Assembly (NCBI GenBank): GCA_045545575.1
Contig: JAZQBE010000069.1
Location: 1 to 49,392 of the forward strand
Source: Shuttleworthia sp045545575
GTDB lineage: Bacteria > Bacillota > Clostridia > Lachnospirales > Lachnospiraceae
Reading direction: 5' to 3'
DNA: 49,392 nucleotides
The notes under the pieces are model-generated. The model saw nothing but the letters and a program-made list of their open reading frames with translations, did not search any database and was not told the DNA's origin. Below, piece after piece: positions 7,905-17,235 of this stretch. Position 1 is the first letter of the stretch; every line of letters starts with the position of its first letter. The position numbers and the translations under genes were made by a program.

Positions 7905-9773
7905 ATGAAGAATCGTACGAGATGGGCGGCACTTGGACTTGCGGCGGCACTGGCTTTGACGACGCTGGCCGGCTGCGGCGGAAGCGCCGGAAAAGATGCC
8001 GGCAGCACAACGGCCGAAGAGCCGAAGACGGAAACGGCAGCGGACGCGCAGGAACCGGCCGCGGCGGAAGAGGATGCCCAGAAACCGGCGGCAGAAGAGG
8101 AAATCCTGGAAGCGGACGCGGATACCACGTTTCGCTGGCTGTTAAACAACCGCATCGAGTCCCAGTACTATGAGTAATACGAGGATGCACCGGTTTACAA
8201 GGTCTGGTCCCAAATGGGCTGGAACGCGGACGGCACCGCGAAAAAGTTCTCCATCGACTTCGATTATCCGCCGCTGGGATCGGAAACCGACAACTTAAAC
8301 ACGCTGCTGGCGACGGGCGACTATCCGGACCTGTTTGCGACGGATTTCTGCTCCATGAGCGTCAACAAGCTGTATGAGGACGGCATCATTCTGGATCTGA
8401 CCGATTACATCGAAAAGTACATGCCGAACTACAAGGCCTGGATGGATGCGCATCCGGAATATGTGCTGACCAACGAAGTGGACGGCGAGGAGCGTTACCT
8501 GCAGATCTTTGCCGTCAGCGATTCTCCGAGAGATCCCCGGGGCGGCTACGTGTACCGCCGCGACTGGGTTGCGAAATACGGCAAGAATCCCGAAACCGGC
8601 GAAGCCTTCACCTGGAGCTGGAACGACGACAAGACCGAGTGGACCGACGACGTGGTGTTTCCCTCCGGCAACGAGGATCCGATTTACATCAGCGACTGGG
8701 AGTGGATGTTTGAAATCTTTGCCGAGGCGATGAAGGATCTCGGCATCGACGACGGCTACTGCGTACAGATGTGGTACCCGGGCTACATGGGCACAGGCGA
8801 CATGAACAGCGGCTTCGGCGGCGGCAACATCGGCACCTACATGAAGGGCGGCAAAGCTTACGACGGCGTGACGGAAGACGGCACCCGCGCCTACATCGAA
8901 TGCCTGGCCAACTGGTATGAGAAAGGCTGGCTGATGCAGGACTTCGAAGAGCACTCCCAGGATCTGTTCTTCAACCTGGATACCCCGAGCATCTATGCCG
9001 GCAAGGTGGGCCTGTGGTACGGCCTGGTGCCGAGCCAGTTAGGCAACGCGATTGAGTTAAACGACGATCCGGAAGTGGCAGACATCTGTGTTTACGGCGC
9101 GGCGCAGCCGATCAACGACGTGTACGGCGACGCTTCCGTGCAGGGCAAGGAGCCGACGTGCTTCTTCCAGGATGCCCTAGTCGGCAACAGCGGTGTGGTC
9201 ATCACCGAGCTGGCGGCCGACAAGGATATCGCAACGCTTCTGACCGCGATTGACTACTTCTACACCCGTGAAGGCTCCCTGCTTCGCACCTTCGGTTTTT
9301 CCGAAGAGGAGCAGGCCGAGTACCAGGACGATTTCTACAGCAAGTGGGGCTTTGATAACGGCGCCTACGAGCTTGCGACGAACGAAGACGGCGAAGAAGT
9401 GGTCGTGAAGCACAAGATCGAAGGCGATATCGCCGGCATTAACCTGGATATGGTTCCCGGATTAAATGTTTACAAGAACGTGGATGACGGTCCGACCGAG
9501 CTGCAGATGCACGGCCTCAGCGAGCTGAAACGCTACGAGGCGAAGGGCCAGGTTTCCTCTCTGCTTTCCGGACGTCTGGGCGCGGAGGAAAGCGAGAACC
9601 TCTCCGGCGTGAAGACGCAGCTGAACACCTTCCTCTACACCGCGATTCCGGACTTCATCACCGGACGCGTCGAACTCAACGACGATACCTGGGCCGAGTT
9701 CTGCAATGAGGCAGAAAACACCTACCAGAGCGGCCTGGAGGCCCAGTATTTAAACGAAATGCTTGAGAAATAA
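7905..9773 (+). pseudogene. Solute-binding lipoprotein copy 2, interrupted by an in-frame TAA
   Basis: The reading frame starts at ATG 7905 (AAGGAGGG upstream) with a lipoprotein signal peptide ending TLAGC (C24) and an Ala/Glu-rich linker. Codon 91, at 8175-8177, is TAA, after which the same frame continues uninterrupted to 9773. The sequence on both sides aligns with the paralogues at 4422 and 36574 without a gap, and the stop sits where they have Glu or Asp, so one base change (GAA to TAA) explains it. The downstream frame has an ATG at 8214 but would lack signal peptide and lipid anchor. Either the gene is inactive, or the stop is read through, or it is a base error. TAA is the normal terminator of neighbouring genes, so a code change is unlikely. 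Confidence 0.85.
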
Positions 9774-9805
9774 GAAATACGGATCCGCGAAACGCGGATC
9801 ATCCG

Positions 9806-9840
9806 GCGGGGAACACAGCGTTCCCCGCTTTTTTTATTTT
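9806..9840 (+). terminator. Rho-independent terminator after receptor copy 2
   Basis: GCGGGGAAC (9806-9814) pairs perfectly with GTTCCCCGC (9820-9828) around a five-base loop, followed by eight T. A second small hairpin, GATCCGC with GCGGATC, lies just upstream at 9782-9800. Confidence 0.9.
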
Positions 9841-9856
9841 CTTTCCAAAATGGCTG

Positions 9857-9865
9857 TGTTACACT
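9857..9865 (+). promoter_or_regulatory. Extended -10 box before the GH120 gene
   Basis: TGTTACACT fits the extended -10 pattern TG-N-TACACT, 49 bases before the start codon at 9915. No good -35 is seen, similar to the receptor genes at 4422 and 7905. Confidence 0.4.
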
Positions 9866-9914
9866 TAAAAGAGCGTATTTGTATTCTGCGGCAAAGAACG
9901 GAGAGGAGAAAGCA

Positions 9915-11966
9915 ATGAAATATTATGTAGACGCGGCAGCACAAAGAAGCGGCGACGGTTCCGAAGCGTATCCGTTTACCACCATTCAGGCAGCGGCCGA
10001 ACTGGCGAAAGCCGGCGACGAGGTCCTTGTCGCCCCCGGCATCTACCGCGAATATGTCAATCCGAAGCACGCCGGCACACCGGACGCGCGGATTGTCTAC
10101 CGCTCCGAGGAGCCGCTGGCCGCGGTGATTACCGGTGCGGAGCCGGTGAAAACCTGGCAGAAAACAGAGCACGAAAACGTCTGGAAAGCAACCGTTAAAA
10201 ACGGTCTGTTCGGCGATTACAATCCGTACACCACGCTGGTGTCCGGCGACTGGTTTGACGCGAGCTTTGTTGCGCATACCGGCGACGTCTATCTGAATCA
10301 CAAGTCCATGTATGAGGTCACTTCCCTGGATGAAGTGATTGCGCCGGTGCCATCCGCGGCCAGCTGGGATGCGGATTTCTCCGTATACACCTGGTATACC
10401 GAACAGGACGAGGCGGCGGACGCCACCATGTTTTACGCGAATTTCCAGGGCCTTGACCCGAATGCGGAGGATGTGGAGATTTCCGTCCGCAAGGACTGCT
10501 TCCTGCCGGAAGCCGAGGGTGTCGGATACATTACCCTGTCCGGGTTTACCATTCGTGAGGCCGCAACCCAGTGGGCGCCGCCCACCGCTTACCAGGATGG
10601 TATGATCGGCCCCCACTGGTCCAAAGGCTGGATCATCGAAGACTGCGAGATTTACGAATCCAAGTGTTCAGGCATTTCTCTGGGCAAATATCTGCAGCCC
10701 AACAACGACAACAAATGGCTGAAATGGAAGTACAAGGACGGTACCCAGACGGAGCGCGACTGCATCTGCCAGGCATCCTACGAGGGCTGGGACAAGGAGC
10801 ATGTGGGCAGCCACATCGTGCGACGCTGCCACATTCACGACTGCGGACAGACCGGGATCGTGGGCCACTTGGGCGGCGTGTTCTCTCTGATCGAGGACAA
10901 CCATATCCACAGCATCAACAATAAACAGAACTTAGCCGGCGCTGAAATCGGCGGCATCAAAATGCACGCCGCCATCGACGTCATCATCCGCCGCAATCAC
11001 ATCCACCACTGCACCCGCGGCCTGTGGCTGGACTGGCAGGCCCAGGGCACCCGGGTGTCCCAGAACCTGTTCCACGACAACTGTCTGCCGTTTCCGCTTG
11101 CGATCTCGGATCCTTCGAAGTTCCGGTCTATCGTGCAGGCCATGGGCGAGGACGTCTTCGTGGAGGTTTCCCACGGGCCGACATTAATCGACAACAACCT
11201 GCTGCTGTCGGACCGGTCCATGAAGCTTGCCGCCCAGGGCGTTGCTGTGGTGCACAACCTGATCGCCGGCTCCTTCTCCGCCGTGGGCATTGGCACGGAT
11301 AACGGCAGCGAAAAGTTCCAGAGCGCCCGCTATACGCCTTACCATGAAGTGCACGGAACGAAGGTCATGGGCTTTATGACCTTCCTTCACGGGGACGATC
11401 GTTTCTTCAACAACATCATCATTCAGAAAAAGGAGCTGGATCCCGTAAAGATGATGATCAGCCAGAGCGGCAAAGAGCATCCAAACAAGTGGGACGATAT
11501 GAACTTCACTGCCGGCACGTACATGTTCGATGAATACCCCACCTTTGAGGAGTGGGATTCCTGGTTTGAGGGCTACTGCGGACACGGCTCCCAGACCGAA
11601 CACCCGGACCGCTATTACGATCATCTGCCGGTTTGGCTGGGGGGCAATCTGTACTGCAACGGCGCTGCCGCCTGCAGCAAGGAAGAGGGCGCGGTGACGG
11701 ACAGCCGCGAAATCTCCATTGAACTGGAAGAGGGCACCGATGGCTGGTATCTGAAGACCAACCTGTATGACGCACTTCCGGACGTCCTGTGCGGCATGAT
11801 TTCAACGGAGACGCTGGGCATGGCTTTTGAGCCGGAGCAGAGGTTTGAAAACCCGGACGGATCGCCCATTCTCTTTAAGGAAGACTATTTCGGATGCGGG
11901 CGCACCCTGAACCCCATCCCGGGCCCCTTTGCGGAGGCGAAGGATGCCGCCAGAAAGCTGTTCTGA
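9915..11966 (+). CDS. GH120 family beta-xylosidase (parallel beta-helix)
   Basis: A 683-residue protein without signal peptide. Its opening (YYVDAAAQRSGDGSEAYPFT, then GDEVLVAPGIYREYV) and blocks such as IGPHWSKGWIIEDCEI, GIVGHLGGVFSLIEDNHIH and LWLDWQAQGTRVSQNLFHDN closely match my recall of the Thermoanaerobacterium GH120 enzyme XylC. The expected nucleophile is D373 in WLDWQAQG and the acid/base is E417 in FVEVSHGP. These lie 44 residues apart, against 23 in XylC (D382 and E405), because of an inserted segment. Likely reaction: release of xylose from the non-reducing end of xylo-oligosaccharides in the cytoplasm. The ATG at 9915 has GAGGAG upstream. It is the first gene of the glycoside hydrolase island. 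Confidence 0.88.
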   Translation: MKYYVDAAAQRSGDGSEAYPFTTIQAAAELAKAGDEVLVAPGIYREYVNPKHAGTPDARIVYRSEEPLAAVITGAEPVKTWQKTEHENVWKATVKNGLFGDYNPYTTLVSGDWFDASFVAHTGDVYLNHKSMYEVTSLDEVIAPVPSAASWDADFSVYTWYTEQDEAADATMFYANFQGLDPNAEDVEISVRKDCFLPEAEGVGYITLSGFTIREAATQWAPPTAYQDGMIGPHWSKGWIIEDCEIYESKCSGISLGKYLQPNNDNKWLKWKYKDGTQTERDCICQASYEGWDKEHVGSHIVRRCHIHDCGQTGIVGHLGGVFSLIEDNHIHSINNKQNLAGAEIGGIKMHAAIDVIIRRNHIHHCTRGLWLDWQAQGTRVSQNLFHDNCLPFPLAISDPSKFRSIVQAMGEDVFVEVSHGPTLIDNNLLLSDRSMKLAAQGVAVVHNLIAGSFSAVGIGTDNGSEKFQSARYTPYHEVHGTKVMGFMTFLHGDDRFFNNIIIQKKELDPVKMMISQSGKEHPNKWDDMNFTAGTYMFDEYPTFEEWDSWFEGYCGHGSQTEHPDRYYDHLPVWLGGNLYCNGAAACSKEEGAVTDSREISIELEEGTDGWYLKTNLYDALPDVLCGMISTETLGMAFEPEQRFENPDGSPILFKEDYFGCGRTLNPIPGPFAEAKDAARKLF

Positions 11967-11991
11967 AAAAGCAGATGAAAGAAAGAGGATC

Positions 11992-13743
11992 ATGAATACC
12001 GAATGGAATCTGAACATTCTCTATCATGGGCTGGAGGATCCGGCCTATGAGGAGGACATGAAACGTTTCGACGCCGTCGGCGGGCAGCTGCACGATCTCG
12101 TGGCCAGGGCCGCGCAGATGGACGAGGAGCAGCGCGTGACGGAAATCCTTTTGTGCGCGGAAGAATTCAACCGCCTTCTGATGCGGCTGTCGAATTATAT
12201 CGAGCTTTCCCTTTCCGTCGATACGACCAACGGAAAAATGGCCGGCGAGCAGGGACGGCTGATGCGTGCCTACTCTGCGATGACGGCGGATCTGACCGCG
12301 GCGTTCCGGATGCTCGGCGAGGTGTCCGATATCGACGCGCTCGCCCGGAAAAGCGATCTGCTGAACGCGTACGCTGCGCTGATGCGTTTTCAGAAAAAAG
12401 ACAACGCGCACCTTCTTTCCGACGCGGAAGAGGCCATGTACGCCGCGATGGACATCACCGGCGGCTCGGCCTGGGGCAACATGCAGAACGTCCTGACGTC
12501 CACGGTGAAGGCGGATTACGACGGAAAACAGGTGACGCTTTCCGAAATCCGCAATCTTGCGTATTCGCCGGATCCCGCGGTGCGAAAGGCGGCCTACGAA
12601 GCGGAGATCGCCTGCTATGACAGGATCAAGGACGCCGTCGCCCATTCCATTAACAACATCAAAAACCAGGTCACGACGATCGCAGCGCAGCGCGGCTTCA
12701 CGTCGCCCTTAGACCAGTCCCTGGACCAGTCGCGCATGTCACGAAAGACGCTCGACGCCATGATGGAAGCCGTCCGGGAGTATCTGCCCGTCTTCCGGAA
12801 GTATCTGCGCAAGAAAGCCGGGCTGCTGGGTCACGAAGGCGGCCTGCCCTGGTACGAGCTGTTCGCGCCGCTGGGATCGGAAGACAAAACCTATTCGCTG
12901 GAAGAATGCCGCGCCGAGCTTCTGGACTGCTTCGGCGGCTTCGCGCCGGATATGGCGGATATGATGGCGGAAGCCTTCGATCACGAGTGGATCGATTTCT
13001 ATCCCCGGGAAGGCAAATCCGGCGGCGCCTTCTGCGCGGGACTCGGCGAGTATAAGCAGAGCCGGATCCTGACCAACTACGACGGCACCTTCGGCGCCGT
13101 GGACACGCTTGCCCACGAGCTCGGCCATGCCTATCACAACCGGCAGATGGAAGGGGAGCGGGAGCTGAACACCGATTATCCCATGCCCGTGGCCGAGACG
13201 GCATCGACCTTTAACGAAGTGTTCCTGGGAGCCTATGCGCTAAAGCGCGCGAAGACCCGCGAAGAGCGGCTGGCGCTGCTGGAAAGCGATCTGCGGGAAA
13301 AGACCCAGTGCGTCGTGGACATTTATTCCCGCTATCTGTTCGAGACCGCGGTCTTTGAGCAGTGCCGGGCGCAGTTCCTTTCCGCGGACGATCTCGCGAA
13401 GATCATGCTCGACTGCCAGGAACAGTCCTACGGCGACGGCCTCGCCGCGGACTGCCGGCATCCGTACATGTGGGTCTGCAAGAGCCATTACTACAGCTCC
13501 GGCTTTTCGTTCTACAACTACCCGTATACCTTCGGCAATCTGTTCGCCCAGGGCCTGTACGCCCTGTATCTGAAGGAAGGGGAGGCGTTCCTGCCGCGGT
13601 ATAAGGAAATGCTGCGCACCACGTCGATCCACACGATCGAAGAGGACGGCGCGGCGATGGGCATCGACCTGACCGACAAGGCGTTCTGGGAGGCGAGCCT
13701 GGCTTCGATCGCCGAAGAAATCGAGGAGTTTTGTGCATTGTAA
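11992..13743 (+). CDS. M3 family oligoendopeptidase (PepF-like)
   Basis: A 583-residue metallopeptidase. The zinc motif HELGH is at residues 375-379 and the third ligand is E402 in VAETASTFNE. The N-terminal helical region (about 1-190) is typical of oligoendopeptidase F. It should cleave short peptides in the cytoplasm. The ATG at 11992 follows GAAAGAGG and lies 25 bases after the GH120 stop, so it is probably co-transcribed with glycosidases, an unexpected partner for peptide turnover. Length and motif order fit the family well. Confidence 0.93.
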   Translation: MNTEWNLNILYHGLEDPAYEEDMKRFDAVGGQLHDLVARAAQMDEEQRVTEILLCAEEFNRLLMRLSNYIELSLSVDTTNGKMAGEQGRLMRAYSAMTADLTAAFRMLGEVSDIDALARKSDLLNAYAALMRFQKKDNAHLLSDAEEAMYAAMDITGGSAWGNMQNVLTSTVKADYDGKQVTLSEIRNLAYSPDPAVRKAAYEAEIACYDRIKDAVAHSINNIKNQVTTIAAQRGFTSPLDQSLDQSRMSRKTLDAMMEAVREYLPVFRKYLRKKAGLLGHEGGLPWYELFAPLGSEDKTYSLEECRAELLDCFGGFAPDMADMMAEAFDHEWIDFYPREGKSGGAFCAGLGEYKQSRILTNYDGTFGAVDTLAHELGHAYHNRQMEGERELNTDYPMPVAETASTFNEVFLGAYALKRAKTREERLALLESDLREKTQCVVDIYSRYLFETAVFEQCRAQFLSADDLAKIMLDCQEQSYGDGLAADCRHPYMWVCKSHYYSSGFSFYNYPYTFGNLFAQGLYALYLKEGEAFLPRYKEMLRTTSIHTIEEDGAAMGIDLTDKAFWEASLASIAEEIEEFCAL

Positions 13744-13782
13744 CGTCACTGGTTTTATGACACATGAGAGGGGGAAAACATC

Positions 13783-14688
13783 ATGAAAACCACATTCCGG
13801 ATCCGTCAGCCCTATGCTGACCAGTTTTTAAAGTGCGCGGATGAATTCGTCTGCAATTCGCCGGTGCGCCCGGAGCGCTTCATCAAAAAGATGAAGGAGA
13901 ACACCGGCATGGCCGGCGCCATGATGGGCATGGTGGACGAGCAGGGGCTCGAGCGGAAAAACCCGGTCATCGTCGCGCTCGGCGATTCCGTGACGGCCGG
14001 CCATTTTGAATCGCTGATGACGCCGGAGCTGCTGCAGCAGTTTGTGGGTGCCATCCAGATCATGATGGGCGAAGGAACACAGGAAGAAAAGCAGGCGAAA
14101 ATGCTGGAAAACGGTCCTCTGCCGCCGGTGGAGATCACAGATGCACGGGAGAGCTACATCGAGAAGTTCCGCACCATGCTGATCGACAAATACGAACTGA
14201 CCAGCGTTTCCGTCATCAATGCCGGCATCGCCGGCGACGTGCTGCCGTCCATGATCGCCCGTGCGGACCGCGACGTGGTGCGCTACGATCCGGATCTGAT
14301 CCTGATCAACGGTTCCCTGAACTGGATGGACGAGCAGATGGGCGACGAAAACGTCTACAAAGAGATGCTGCGCGGCCTCGTAAAGAAACTGAAGGCCGAG
14401 ACAAACGCGGACATCGTCCTGCTGACACCGAACGGCGATCTGCCGAACACCATGTTCTCGTTCCAAGGTCAGGGCGCGCCGGAGCCGACCACATGGAAGC
14501 GCGTGGAGAAGATCCGCGAGCTGGCCGAAGAGGAGCAGGTGTGCTTGGCGGACGCGCGCGCGGTCTGGGACGCGGCGAAGGAAACCGGCTGCCCGTGGGA
14601 AGAGCTTCTGGCCAACAAGATCAATCATCCTTCGGTGGAAGGTCATGAAGTCTACGCAAAGGTGCTGATGAAGCTGTTTGAGGACTAA
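13783..14688 (+). CDS. SGNH/GDSL family hydrolase (probable carbohydrate esterase)
   Basis: A 301-residue protein with the SGNH blocks: GDSVTAGH with nucleophile S69, LILINGSLNWMD (block III Asn) and NHPSVEGHEVYAK with catalytic H282. The Asp usually three residues before the histidine (DxxH) is Lys here, so a dyad or another acidic residue must serve. Members often remove acetyl groups from xylan or other glycans, which suits the island, but the substrate is not proven. It lacks a signal peptide and lies 39 bases after the oligoendopeptidase and 24 bases before the GH3 gene. Confidence 0.85.
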   Translation: MKTTFRIRQPYADQFLKCADEFVCNSPVRPERFIKKMKENTGMAGAMMGMVDEQGLERKNPVIVALGDSVTAGHFESLMTPELLQQFVGAIQIMMGEGTQEEKQAKMLENGPLPPVEITDARESYIEKFRTMLIDKYELTSVSVINAGIAGDVLPSMIARADRDVVRYDPDLILINGSLNWMDEQMGDENVYKEMLRGLVKKLKAETNADIVLLTPNGDLPNTMFSFQGQGAPEPTTWKRVEKIRELAEEEQVCLADARAVWDAAKETGCPWEELLANKINHPSVEGHEVYAKVLMKLFED

Positions 14689-14712
14689 GAAAGAAAACGG
14701 AAGGAGATGACA

Positions 14713-17148
14713 ATGGAGAAGTATCTGGACACCACACTGTCTCCCGAGGAGCGCGCGGCGGACCTGCTGTCGAAAATGAGTCTGGAAGAGAAGATGGCGC
14801 AGACCGTCAGCATCTTCCCGATGTACACGTCCTTCGGCGGCGACAGTGTCGTCATGATGAAAGACAGCTGCAAAAACGGCATCGGCAGCATTTCCACACT
14901 GGAAATGCGCGACCTGACGTCCGTTGAAGCCTGCCGCGAGTATCAGACGCGGATGCAGACGATGGTGATGGAGCAAAGCCCGCATCACATTCCGGCGATG
15001 TTCCACATGGAGGGCCTGTGCGGATCCTTTATTCAGGATTCCTTAAGCCTGCCGTCCGGCGCAAGCCGCGGCGCTGGCTGGGATCCGGATCTGGAGCGGA
15101 AGCTGGCGGAGGTCGTTTCCCGCCAGGAGCGCGCGATGGGCGTGACGCAGATCTTAGCGCCGGTGCTGGACGTGACGATCGATCCGCGCATGGGCCGCAC
15201 CGGTGAAAGCTACAGCGAGGATCCGACGCTTTGCGCGGCGCTCGGCACGGCGTATACCCGCGGCATTCAGGACCCGGAACGTCCGGACGGCCTGAAGGCG
15301 GAATCCGTGGCGAAGCACTTCCTGGGCTTCCACAATTCCCTCGGCGGCATTCACGGATCCGAAGGACTGGCCGGTCCGCGACGTTTGGACGAGATCTACG
15401 GAAAGCCGTTCCAGGCGGCGATCAAAGAGGCCAATCTGGGCGGGATCATGCCGTGCTACTGTTCGATGGACGGCGAAGCGACGTCCCTGTCGAAGCGGAT
15501 CTTAACGAAGCTTCTGCGCGACGAGATGGGCTTTGACGGCATCGTCTGCTCCGACTACGGCGCGATTTCCAACGCCCATGATTACGACCACCTGTTTGAG
15601 ACGGCGGCTGACGCCGGTCTGGCGGCCATGGATGCCGGCATGGACATGGAGTGGCCGAATGCCTACGGCTATGCCGACGGCTTAAAGCAGATGTTTGCCG
15701 ACGGCACGGCGGACGCGGCGATCCTGGACCGCACCGTGCGGCGGATCCTGGAAGCGAAGTTCCGCATGGGCCTGTTTGAGCATCCCTTCGCGCTGGAAGG
15801 CGAGAGCCTTGCCGAAGAATTCTACAATGAAGAGGACAAAGCGCTGACGCTGCAGGCAGCCCGTCAGTCCCTCGTGCTGTTAAAGAACGACGAGGCGCTT
15901 CCGCTGTCTTCCGGCATAAAGAAGCTTGCCGTGATCGGCGGCAAGGCGGACGACGTGCGCATTCTGTTCGGCGGCTATACGAACATGGCCATGACCGAGG
16001 CCATGGCGGCCCGCCGCAACTCCATCGCGGGCATCGGAACCGCCGGAGAAGTGACGTCGGCGGCAGAGGCGGCGGTTTATCCGGGCACCCAGGTGGAAAT
16101 CGACGACGCGGAGGCATTCGAAGCCGTCGCAAAGCGGCTGGCGCCGGGTTGCAGGACGATTTATCAGGAGCTGAAGGAGCGTTTCCCGGGGGCGGAGGTG
16201 GTCTGGTCCTACGGCTATCCGATTGCCGGCAACGATACGTCTCATTTTGCCGAAGCGCTGGACGCGATCCGCGATGCGGATGCGGCCGTGCTGGTCTTAG
16301 GCGGCAAATGGAGCTCCGGTTCCATCGCCACCACCGGTGAAGGTGTCGACACCGTGGACATCAACCTGCCGGAATGCCAGGAGAAATTCATCCGCGAAGC
16401 CGCCGCACTCGGCAAGCCGCTCGTCGGCGTGCACATCGACGGCCGCCCGATCTCCTCGGACGCCGCGGACGAATGCCTGAATGCGATCGTGGAGGCCTGG
16501 ACACCTGCCGAGGCCGGCGCGCAGGCGATTGCGGACGTGCTGTGCGGCGCGGTGAACCCGTCCGGAAAGCTTCCGGTATCGGTTGCCTACTGCGCGGGAC
16601 AGGTGCCGGTCATCTACAATCATCCGAACGGATCCTCCACGCACCAGGCCATGAGCATCGGCTTTGCTGACTACTGGAACTGCCCGCACAAGGCCCGCTA
16701 CGCCTTCGGCTACGGCCTGTCCTATACGACCTTCGCCTATGACAATCTGTCGGTAGAAACCGGCTCGGCAGACGGCACGGTCGCGCCGGACGGCAAGGTG
16801 CTCGTCTCCTTTGACGTCACCAATACCGGCGCGGCGGAGGGCACCGAGATCGTCCAGGTCTATCTGGAAGACGCCTACGCGTCCATGGTCCGCCCCTGCA
16901 TGGAACTCGCCGGCTTCGCCCGCGTCGACCTTGCCCCCGGCCAGACAAAACGCGTCACGGCGGAAATCGAGCCCTCGCAGATGGCTTTCATCAACCTGGA
17001 CATGGAATGGATCATCGAAAAAGGCCTGTTCCGCGTCGCGGTCGGCCCCGCGTCCGACAACCTGCCGCTGCGGGGTGAGTTCACCGTTACGAAGACGCAG
17101 ACCATCGACCCGCGGAACCGCAGCTTCTATGCGAAAATGAGTCAATAG
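14713..17148 (+). CDS. Glycoside hydrolase family 3 (beta-glucosidase/xylosidase), copy 1
   Basis: An 811-residue GH3 enzyme. The N-terminal barrel carries VAKHFLGFHNS and the nucleophile D281 in IVCSDYGAISN. A second alpha/beta domain follows (LVLGGKWSSGSIATTGEGVD), then a C-terminal fibronectin-III-like domain (FDVTNTGAAEGTEIVQVYLED). There is no signal peptide, so it should act on imported oligosaccharides. Specificity between xyloside and glucoside cannot be fixed by eye; neighbouring GH120 favours xylo-oligosaccharides. The start at 14713 is preferred to the ATG at 14707 because AAGGAG ends at 14706. A double-hairpin repeat begins within a few bases of its stop. Confidence 0.93.
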   Translation: MEKYLDTTLSPEERAADLLSKMSLEEKMAQTVSIFPMYTSFGGDSVVMMKDSCKNGIGSISTLEMRDLTSVEACREYQTRMQTMVMEQSPHHIPAMFHMEGLCGSFIQDSLSLPSGASRGAGWDPDLERKLAEVVSRQERAMGVTQILAPVLDVTIDPRMGRTGESYSEDPTLCAALGTAYTRGIQDPERPDGLKAESVAKHFLGFHNSLGGIHGSEGLAGPRRLDEIYGKPFQAAIKEANLGGIMPCYCSMDGEATSLSKRILTKLLRDEMGFDGIVCSDYGAISNAHDYDHLFETAADAGLAAMDAGMDMEWPNAYGYADGLKQMFADGTADAAILDRTVRRILEAKFRMGLFEHPFALEGESLAEEFYNEEDKALTLQAARQSLVLLKNDEALPLSSGIKKLAVIGGKADDVRILFGGYTNMAMTEAMAARRNSIAGIGTAGEVTSAAEAAVYPGTQVEIDDAEAFEAVAKRLAPGCRTIYQELKERFPGAEVVWSYGYPIAGNDTSHFAEALDAIRDADAAVLVLGGKWSSGSIATTGEGVDTVDINLPECQEKFIREAAALGKPLVGVHIDGRPISSDAADECLNAIVEAWTPAEAGAQAIADVLCGAVNPSGKLPVSVAYCAGQVPVIYNHPNGSSTHQAMSIGFADYWNCPHKARYAFGYGLSYTTFAYDNLSVETGSADGTVAPDGKVLVSFDVTNTGAAEGTEIVQVYLEDAYASMVRPCMELAGFARVDLAPGQTKRVTAEIEPSQMAFINLDMEWIIEKGLFRVAVGPASDNLPLRGEFTVTKTQTIDPRNRSFYAKMSQ

Positions 17149-17150
17149 GA

Positions 17151-17217
17151 AAACCGGAACGGGGTTCGGCCCCTGTTCCAAAAACCGGAACGGGGGTCAG
17201 GCACCCGTTCCGCTTTT
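17151..17217. repeat. Double-hairpin dispersed repeat, copy 1
   Basis: Two tandem palindromic units, 17156-17179 and 17187-17211, each of the form GGAAC-GGGG ... CCCC/CCCG-TTCC. The second contains GGGGTCAGGCACCC. Related elements are at 38491-38554 and 45881-45957. Like them it begins within a few bases of the stop codon of the gene before it. Confidence 0.85.
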
Positions 17218-17235
17218 AGGACGAAGGAGAACAGC

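Noticed and set aside
8175..8177. Stop codon reassignment or programmed recoding
   Set aside because: TAA ends neighbouring intact genes such as those at 3276 and 6347, and no recoding element or second case was seen. A recent mutation is simpler, though read-through cannot be excluded.
9915..11966. Pectate lyase assignment for the beta-helix protein
   Set aside because: The beta-helix fold is shared, but the conserved blocks and the WLDW and VEVSHGP catalytic motifs fit GH120 much better.
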